DNA of 11,255 nt from Smithellaceae bacterium. GTDB taxonomy: Bacteria > Desulfobacterota > Syntrophia > Syntrophales > Smithellaceae. Where the stretch lies: assembly GCA_028701435.1 (NCBI GenBank), contig JAQVQT010000049.1:1-11255 (forward strand). The letters run 5' to 3'. Below, piece by piece: positions 6,791 through 11,255 of the stretch. Under the pieces are notes generated by a model that worked only from the letters and a program-made list of their open reading frames with translations, was not told where the DNA came from and searched no databases. Within the stretch, counting starts at the first letter, position 1, and each line of letters begins with the position of its first letter. Made by a program: the position numbers and the translations under genes.

Positions 6791-7733
6791 GGAAATCCTT
6801 TCAGCCATTTCGAAAGGAAAACGATTTCTCATCACGGCCCATGTCCGGCTCGATGGGGACGCTCTGGGATCGGAGCTGGCCCTGTACCACCTGCTCACGG
6901 ATCTGGGCAAGGAAGCGGTGGTCTGCAACCAGGACGCCACGCCCGCCCACTACCGTTTTCTGCCCGGAGCGGAGAGAGTCGTTCACGATCCGGTCCGTCC
7001 GGAGCTATATGACGTCGGTTTTGTTCTGGATTGTTCGGAACTGGAGCGCGTGGGGGAAATCGCGGCGGATGTGGCCGCCATTCCAACCCTGATCAATATC
7101 GACCATCATGTTTCCAACGGCGGGTTTTGCGCGCTTCGCCTGCTGGACCCGAAGGCCAGTTCCACGGGGGAGCTGCTCTACCGTCTGATGCGCGAAATGC
7201 GCGCGGTGATGACGAAGGACATCTGCACGAATCTCTATGCGGCGATTTTGACGGACACGGGCGGTTTCCGCTATTCCAGCACCCGCCGGGAGACGCTCAG
7301 GGCGGCCGGCGACCTGGTGGAAGGCGGCGCCGATCCGCAGTGGATTTCCGAAAACATTTATGAGAGCGATCCGCCGGCCAAACTGCAGCTTCTGGCCCGC
7401 GTTCTGGAAACCCTGGAAATGGACCCGTCCCTTGGAGTTGCTTCGATGACCGTGACCGAAGAGCATTTGCGGCAAACGGGCGCGACGATGGAGCACACGG
7501 ACGGTTTTATCGATATTCCCCGAACGATCAAAGGGATCAACATCGCGATGCTCTACACGCAAACGGGCGCCAAACAGTTCAAGCTGAGCCTGCGGTCCAA
7601 AGGCCGGATCAATGTGGAGAAAATCGCCCGCCGCTTCGGAGGCGGAGGGCACGTGAACGCGGCGGCCTGCCGGATCGAAGGCGATCTGGCATCGATCAAG
7701 GCCCGAGTGCTCGAAGCGGTCAGGGAAATATAG
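6783..7733 (+). CDS. nrnA: DHH/DHHA1 phosphoesterase, NrnA-like nanoRNase / pAp phosphatase
   Basis: Protein of 316 residues of the DHH phosphoesterase superfamily (RecJ-like fold). NrnA enzymes degrade 2-5-base RNA oligomers from the 5' end and often hydrolyse pAp to AMP; they replace Orn oligoribonuclease in many bacteria. Metal ligands are complete: H20, D24 and D26 in HVRLDGDALGS, D83 in VLDCSE, the DHH triad D107-H108-H109, and D158 in LTDTGGF. The C-terminal DHHA1 domain carries the substrate-binding GGGGH motif (286-290). The gene overlaps rbfA by 8 bases and is 6 bases from truB. Its place in an operon with pnp makes sense: PNPase leaves very short oligomers that NrnA can finish. Whether nanoRNA, pAp or cyclic-dinucleotide-derived pGpG is the main substrate cannot be told from sequence. 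Confidence 0.93.
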   Translation: MIKEILSAISKGKRFLITAHVRLDGDALGSELALYHLLTDLGKEAVVCNQDATPAHYRFLPGAERVVHDPVRPELYDVGFVLDCSELERVGEIAADVAAIPTLINIDHHVSNGGFCALRLLDPKASSTGELLYRLMREMRAVMTKDICTNLYAAILTDTGGFRYSSTRRETLRAAGDLVEGGADPQWISENIYESDPPAKLQLLARVLETLEMDPSLGVASMTVTEEHLRQTGATMEHTDGFIDIPRTIKGINIAMLYTQTGAKQFKLSLRSKGRINVEKIARRFGGGGHVNAAACRIEGDLASIKARVLEAVREI

Positions 7734-7739
7734 GCGTTT

Positions 7740-8675
7740 ATGGACGGGATCGTGGTGATTGACAAACCGGCCGGGCTGACGTCCCACGACGTCGTGAGCC
7801 GGGTCAAAAAGATCCTGGGCGCGAAGAAGGCCGGGCATACCGGAACGCTGGATCCCCTGGCCACCGGTGTTCTGCCGGTCTGCGTGGGGGAGGCGACCAA
7901 GCTGGCTCCGTTTCTGACGGCGGACCGCAAAATGTACCGTGCGACCATGCTGCTGGGCGTCGAGACGGATACGCAGGACATTCAGGGGAGGGAAACCGGA
8001 AGATCGGACCGGGCTCCCGCCGACGAGGAGATTCGGACGGCGCTGGGAAGACTGACGGGAAAGATTCAACAGGTTCCGCCTGCTTTTTCGGCGCTGAAGC
8101 ACAAAGGCAGGCCTCTGTACAAATATGCGCGGGCCGGAGAATTTCCGGACATCGCGGCGCGCGAGGTGGAAATCTTCGCTCTTGAAGTGAAGAGCATCGC
8201 CCATCCGTACGTGACCTTTGAAATCACCTGCTCGAAGGGCACCTACATTCGGACGGTCTGCGCCGATGCCGGCCGCGCGCTGGGCTGTGGCGCGTGTTTA
8301 TCCGGATTGCGAAGGCTCAGGAGCGGTTGTTTCACCGAAGAAATGGCCGCGCCTCTGGAAGAGGATACGGCGGCCCGGAAGGCGCTGCTGGCGAAAATGC
8401 TGCCGATGGCGCAGGCGCTGCCTTTTGCCGCGGCCGTTGATGTCAGCGAACCTGCGGCCGTCAGGCTGCGGGCCGGATTTCAGCCGGACGCGGAGATGAT
8501 GCGGGGAAATGTTCTTCCTTTTCTTGCGGCGGGAGATATGATAAAGTTCATCAGTCCCGAAGGCGAGCTGGTGGCGCTGGCTGAAATGCAAATGCCGTCG
8601 GGCGATATCGCAAAACAAAACGGGAAAACCCGGGTTGCCAGGATGCTCAGAGTATTCAACCAGTTGCATCCATGA
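7740..8675 (+). CDS. truB: tRNA pseudouridine-55 synthase TruB
   Basis: Protein of 311 residues that converts U55 in the T-loop of most tRNAs to pseudouridine and also acts as a tRNA folding chaperone. The catalytic motif GTLDPLATGVLP is intact, with the nucleophile Asp38. The N-terminal motif VIDKPAGLTSHDVV (6-19), the central VPPAFSALKHKGRPLYKYAR segment and the SKGTYIRTVCADAGRALG motif are all typical. The last ~60 residues (GDMIKFISPEGELVALAE) form a small PUA-like C-terminal domain. The start ATG is 6 bases after nrnA; only weak Shine-Dalgarno matches (AGGG 7722-7725 or TAGG 7731-7734) precede it, so it probably depends on translation of nrnA. The order rbfA-nrnA-truB-rpsO is seen in Firmicutes and deltaproteobacteria. 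Confidence 0.97.
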   Translation: MDGIVVIDKPAGLTSHDVVSRVKKILGAKKAGHTGTLDPLATGVLPVCVGEATKLAPFLTADRKMYRATMLLGVETDTQDIQGRETGRSDRAPADEEIRTALGRLTGKIQQVPPAFSALKHKGRPLYKYARAGEFPDIAAREVEIFALEVKSIAHPYVTFEITCSKGTYIRTVCADAGRALGCGACLSGLRRLRSGCFTEEMAAPLEEDTAARKALLAKMLPMAQALPFAAAVDVSEPAAVRLRAGFQPDAEMMRGNVLPFLAAGDMIKFISPEGELVALAEMQMPSGDIAKQNGKTRVARMLRVFNQLHP

Positions 8676-8704
8676 GTACAAAATATAAAAGGACATACTT
8701 TTGA

Positions 8705-8712
8705 TAGGGAGG
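8705..8712 (+). promoter_or_regulatory. Strong ribosome binding site for rpsO (supports a GTG start)
   Basis: TAGGGAGG at 8705-8712 lies 7 bases before GTG 8720. No in-frame ATG occurs near the start of the conserved S15 sequence, so the GTG is the true start. Confidence 0.8.
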
Positions 8713-8719
8713 AATTGAC

Positions 8720-8986
8720 GTGTTAACTTTGGAAAAGAGGAAAGCATTAATTGAAGACTACCGGCTTCACGAGAAGGATACCGGTTCGCCCGAAGTACAG
8801 ATTGCCCTGCTGAGCGCGAGGATCGAATATCTGACCGAGCATTTCAAGACGCACCAGAAAGATCACCACTCCCGGCGCGGCCTGTTGAAACTGGTCGGCC
8901 AGAGAAGAAGATTGCTGAATTATATCAAAGAAGATGATGTGGAACGCTACAGAACCATAATCAAGCGTCTGGGTCTCAGGAAGTAA
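8720..8986 (+). CDS. rpsO: 30S ribosomal protein S15
   Basis: Protein of 88 residues, the standard S15 length. S15 is a primary binder of the 16S rRNA central domain (three-way junction of helices 20-22) and helps form the bridge to 23S rRNA. It is all-helical. The conserved rRNA-contact residues are visible: DTGSPEVQIALL (20-31) with T21, G22 and Q27, R34, then H41, D48 and S51 in the HFKTHQKDHHSRRGLL stretch, and Y68. It begins with GTG, preceded by a strong ribosome binding site. It sits 44 bases after truB and 141 bases before pnp, the widely conserved rpsO-pnp pair. In E. coli S15 represses its own translation by a leader pseudoknot; the 44-base leader here is too short for me to recognise such a fold with certainty. 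Confidence 0.98.
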   Translation: MLTLEKRKALIEDYRLHEKDTGSPEVQIALLSARIEYLTEHFKTHQKDHHSRRGLLKLVGQRRRLLNYIKEDDVERYRTIIKRLGLRK

Positions 8987-8994
8987 CACAAGCC

Positions 8995-9083
8995 ATTCAA
9001 GGGCGGAAGGCAAAAGCATCACCGATTGGCCATGGTTTTCGTTTAACCCCGTGTCAATCGGCTTTTGCGTTTCGCCCTTGAAT
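8995..9083 (+). promoter_or_regulatory. Long rpsO-pnp intercistronic hairpin, probable RNase III site
   Basis: Bases 8995-9017 pair with 9061-9083 over 23 positions with a single G-G mismatch (9009/9069) and one G-U pair (9006/9072). The outer 11 pairs (ATTCAAGGGCG with CGCCCTTGAAT) and the next 8 (GCAAAAGC with GCTTTTGC) are perfect. After a 5-base bulge (9018-9022) six more pairs form between 9023-9028 and 9055-9060. The 26-base apex can form a small GGTT/AACC hairpin (9034-9037 with 9045-9048). No T-run longer than three follows, so it is not a classical terminator. In E. coli the rpsO-pnp spacer holds a stem that RNase III cuts to start PNPase-dependent autoregulation of pnp; the length of this stem (about two helical turns) suits RNase III. 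It could also slow 3' exonucleases and stabilise rpsO mRNA. Confidence 0.75.
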
Positions 9084-9127
9084 TTCCTGTTCCGGACGAC
9101 CAACCCAAGGAAGGTGGAGGAAAGTGA

Positions 9128-11248
9128 ATGAGTGACAATTTAAGTACGGATTTTGCGGGGCGTAATTTTATGCTCAAGACCAATTACGTGGCCGCGCAGG
9201 CGGATGGTTCCATGCTGGTGTATTACGGGGACACCGTGGTGCTGGTAACGGCGGTATCGTTGAAAAGCGTCAGGGAGGGCGTGGATTTTCTTCCGCTGAC
9301 GGTGGATTATCAGGAAATGACGTTTGCCGCGGGCAAAATTCCCGGCGGCTTTTTCAAGCGGGAGGGGCGCCCCAACGAGCGGGAAATCCTGACGTCGCGC
9401 ATTATTGACCGGGCGATTCGACCCCTGTTTCCCAAGGGGTATTATTCGGAAACCCAGCTGGTGGCCACCGTGCTGTCCGTGGACAAGGAAAACGACGCGG
9501 ACGTGGCGGCGATGATCGGCGCATCCGCCGCGCTCGAGATATCGGACATCCCCTTCAAGGGACCGATCGCCGGCGTGCGCGTCGGCCGGATCGGAGGCGA
9601 GCTGGTCGCCAATGCGTCCGCGGAAAAAATGCAGGAAAGCGAGATGAACCTTTTCCTGGTGGGACGCAAAGTCACCCCCGGCAAGACGGGCCGCCCCTAT
9701 GACGTGGAACTGGTCATGATGGAGGGCGAAGCCAAAGAGGTTGGCGAAGACATCATTGTGGAAGCCATTACATTCGGTCTGGAAGCCGTTCGGCCGGTGA
9801 TCGATCTGCAGGACCGGGTGCGGGCTGCGGTCGGCAAAGCCAAAAGACCGGCCCAGGAAGCCCAGCCGGACGAGGAGCTTGTCGCGCGCGTGAGCGCCGA
9901 AGCCCTGCCGGGGCTCAAGGAAGGCTACAGCCTGCCGCGCAAGCTGGAACGCTACGGCAAACTGGGTGAAGTTCGGGACGCCGTGATCAAAAACATCGGC
10001 GGCGACGACGCTCAACTGAAAAAGAAAGTTGCGGCGATCATCGAACACCTCGAATCCCGAATTCTTCGGGATATGATCCTTCAGGAGAAAAAAAGAATCG
10101 ACGGACGGTCTTCAACGGACATTCGTCCGATCAGTTCGGAAGTCGGGATTTTGCCCCGCGCCCACGGTTCGGCCCTTTTCAATCGCGGTGAAACGCAGGC
10201 GCTGGCCGTCCTCACCCTGGGGACGTCTTCCGATGAGCAGCGGATGGACTATATTGCCGGCGAAGAACGGCGAGCTTTCCTGCTGCATTATAATTTCCCT
10301 CCTTACAGCGTTGGTGAGGCGAAGATGCTGCGCTCGCCCGGCCGGAGGGAGATCGGCCACGGCGCGCTGGCGCGCAAAGCGCTGGTTCCCATTCTGCCCT
10401 CCCCCGAGACATTTCCCTATACCATTCGGATTGTCTCCGAAATTCTGTCGTCCAACGGGTCCTCTTCGATGGCGACCGTCTGCGGCGGCATTCTGTGTTT
10501 GATGGACGGCGGCGTGCCGGTGCGCGACATTGTCGCGGGCATCGCCATGGGATTGCTGAAAGAAGGCGACGAGGTGGTGATTCTGTCCGATATTTTAGGG
10601 GACGAGGATCATGCCGGCGACATGGACTTTAAAGTTTGCGGCACGGAAAAGGGCATCACCGCGATGCAGATGGATATCAAGATCGACGGCCTGACCGAGG
10701 ATATTCTGCGCAAGGCTCTGGCTCAGGCCAAGGCGGGCCGCCTGCACATCATCGGCAAGATCCGCGAAACGATGACCGCGCCCCGCGCGGATATTTCGCT
10801 CTACGCCCCGCGGATTACCACCATTAAGGTGAAGGAAGATCAGGTGCGCACCGTGATCGGCTCCGGCGGCAAGAACATTCGTCAGATCATCAGTGAAACC
10901 GGCGTCACCATCGACGTGGAAGATGATGGAACCGTGACGATTGCGTCGGCTGATGCCGATGCGGCCGCCCGCGCGGTGGCGATGGTCAAGTGGCTCACCG
11001 AAGAAGCGGAGGTCGGCAAGATTTACCGCGGGACGGTGAAGAAGATCGTCGATTTCGGCGCGTTTGTCGAAATTCTGCCCGGCACGGAAGGCCTGTTGCA
11101 TATTTCGCAGATTGCCAAGGAGCGCATTGCCAAGGTGACGGATGTCCTGCAGGAAGGCGACGAAGTCATGGTCAAGGTTCTGGAAGTCGATAAATCGGGA
11201 AAGATTCGCCTCAGCCGCAAAGAAGCGCTGGGAGCGGAAGTCCAATAA
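9128..11248 (+). CDS. pnp: Polyribonucleotide nucleotidyltransferase (PNPase)
   Basis: Protein of 706 residues, the usual PNPase length. It is a trimeric 3'-5' phosphorolytic exoribonuclease of the mRNA decay machinery that also adds tails by the reverse reaction. The first RNase PH-like domain (about 10-140) contains the FFKREGRP RNA-binding loop (75-82). An all-helical linker follows (about 235-315). The second RNase PH-like domain (about 325-550) contains FPPYSVGE, GRREIGHGALA, the phosphate-binding SNGSSS (442-447) and the metal-site segment DILGDEDHAGDMDFK (488-502), in which D494, D500 and K502 match E. coli D486, D492 and K494. The KH domain carries VIGSGGK (576-582) and the S1 domain covers about 632-702, ending a few residues before the stop. 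The start is supported by GGAGG (9116-9120), 7 bases before the ATG. The gene is complete; only 7 bases of the window follow it. Confidence 0.98.
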   Translation: MSDNLSTDFAGRNFMLKTNYVAAQADGSMLVYYGDTVVLVTAVSLKSVREGVDFLPLTVDYQEMTFAAGKIPGGFFKREGRPNEREILTSRIIDRAIRPLFPKGYYSETQLVATVLSVDKENDADVAAMIGASAALEISDIPFKGPIAGVRVGRIGGELVANASAEKMQESEMNLFLVGRKVTPGKTGRPYDVELVMMEGEAKEVGEDIIVEAITFGLEAVRPVIDLQDRVRAAVGKAKRPAQEAQPDEELVARVSAEALPGLKEGYSLPRKLERYGKLGEVRDAVIKNIGGDDAQLKKKVAAIIEHLESRILRDMILQEKKRIDGRSSTDIRPISSEVGILPRAHGSALFNRGETQALAVLTLGTSSDEQRMDYIAGEERRAFLLHYNFPPYSVGEAKMLRSPGRREIGHGALARKALVPILPSPETFPYTIRIVSEILSSNGSSSMATVCGGILCLMDGGVPVRDIVAGIAMGLLKEGDEVVILSDILGDEDHAGDMDFKVCGTEKGITAMQMDIKIDGLTEDILRKALAQAKAGRLHIIGKIRETMTAPRADISLYAPRITTIKVKEDQVRTVIGSGGKNIRQIISETGVTIDVEDDGTVTIASADADAAARAVAMVKWLTEEAEVGKIYRGTVKKIVDFGAFVEILPGTEGLLHISQIAKERIAKVTDVLQEGDEVMVKVLEVDKSGKIRLSRKEALGAEVQ

Positions 11249-11255
11249 CGGTTCA

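Noticed and set aside
8655..8689. Possible promoter for rpsO (TTCAAC with TACAAA, or the AT-rich TATAAAA at 8684-8690)
   Set aside because: The first pair matches the consensus poorly with a 16-base spacer, and the better -10-like TATAAA has no -35 box at a suitable distance (TTGCAT at 8664 is 14 bases away). A promoter may exist but cannot be supported.
8995..9090. Reading the rpsO-pnp hairpin as a standard rho-independent terminator
   Set aside because: The stem is far longer than usual, is interrupted, and is followed only by TTT and then mixed sequence, so a classical terminator is unlikely.
1..11255. Search for mobile elements, CRISPR, tRNA/rRNA genes, defence or toxin-antitoxin genes
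   Set aside because: None was seen. Nearly all of the window is accounted for by conserved + strand genes, and no tRNA (such as the metY found before rimP in E. coli) is present in the 154-base spacer.

Overview
The window holds a bacterial housekeeping cluster for transcription elongation, translation initiation, ribosome maturation and RNA turnover, all on the + strand, preceded by two cell-envelope or secreted-protein genes. The order is: 3' end of an unrecognised secreted-type gene (1-453), an LPP20-like exported protein (569-1471), then rimP, nusA, infB, a ylxP/DUF503 gene, rbfA, nrnA (DHH/DHHA1 phosphoesterase), truB, rpsO and pnp. The GC-rich coding, the LPP20-type protein, the IF2 with a long Glu/Pro/Ala/Lys-rich linker and a second N-terminal domain, and a ylxP-rbfA-nrnA-truB-rpsO-pnp order together suggest a deltaproteobacterial (Desulfobacterota-like) organism, possibly near the syntrophic lineages. 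This is inference from gene order and protein style; no marker here fixes the genus.

Region by region. At 1-568 there is a partial gene, a probable intrinsic terminator (481-508) and a short spacer. At 569-1471 is the LPP20-like protein with a signal peptide. At 1472-1625 is a 154-base spacer with a likely sigma70-type promoter (1523-1551) and a strong hairpin plus T-run (1583-1606) just before rimP, matching the position and look of the known rimP leader terminator. From 1626 to 8675 the genes are packed tightly: spacers are 62 bases or less, and ylxP/rbfA and rbfA/nrnA overlap by 11 and 8 bases, so one long transcript with translational coupling is likely. Between truB and rpsO there are 44 bases. 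Between rpsO and pnp there are 141 bases, most of which form one very long near-perfect inverted repeat (8995-9083).

How the genes work together. RimP and RbfA mature the 30S subunit and S15 is an early 30S assembly protein. IF2 starts translation. NusA controls pausing, termination and antitermination. TruB makes psi55 in tRNA. PNPase degrades RNA to nucleotides and short oligomers, and NrnA finishes the very short oligomers (nanoRNA) and/or dephosphorylates pAp. YlxP is a conserved small protein of uncertain role that travels with rbfA.

I do not see a new multi-gene system, mobile element, CRISPR array, or tRNA/rRNA gene. The most interesting signals are non-coding: the rpsO-pnp long hairpin, likely an RNase III target controlling pnp in the manner known from E. 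coli but with its own structure; a short complementary block that could hide the pnp ribosome binding site; and the very short rimP leader with its terminator.
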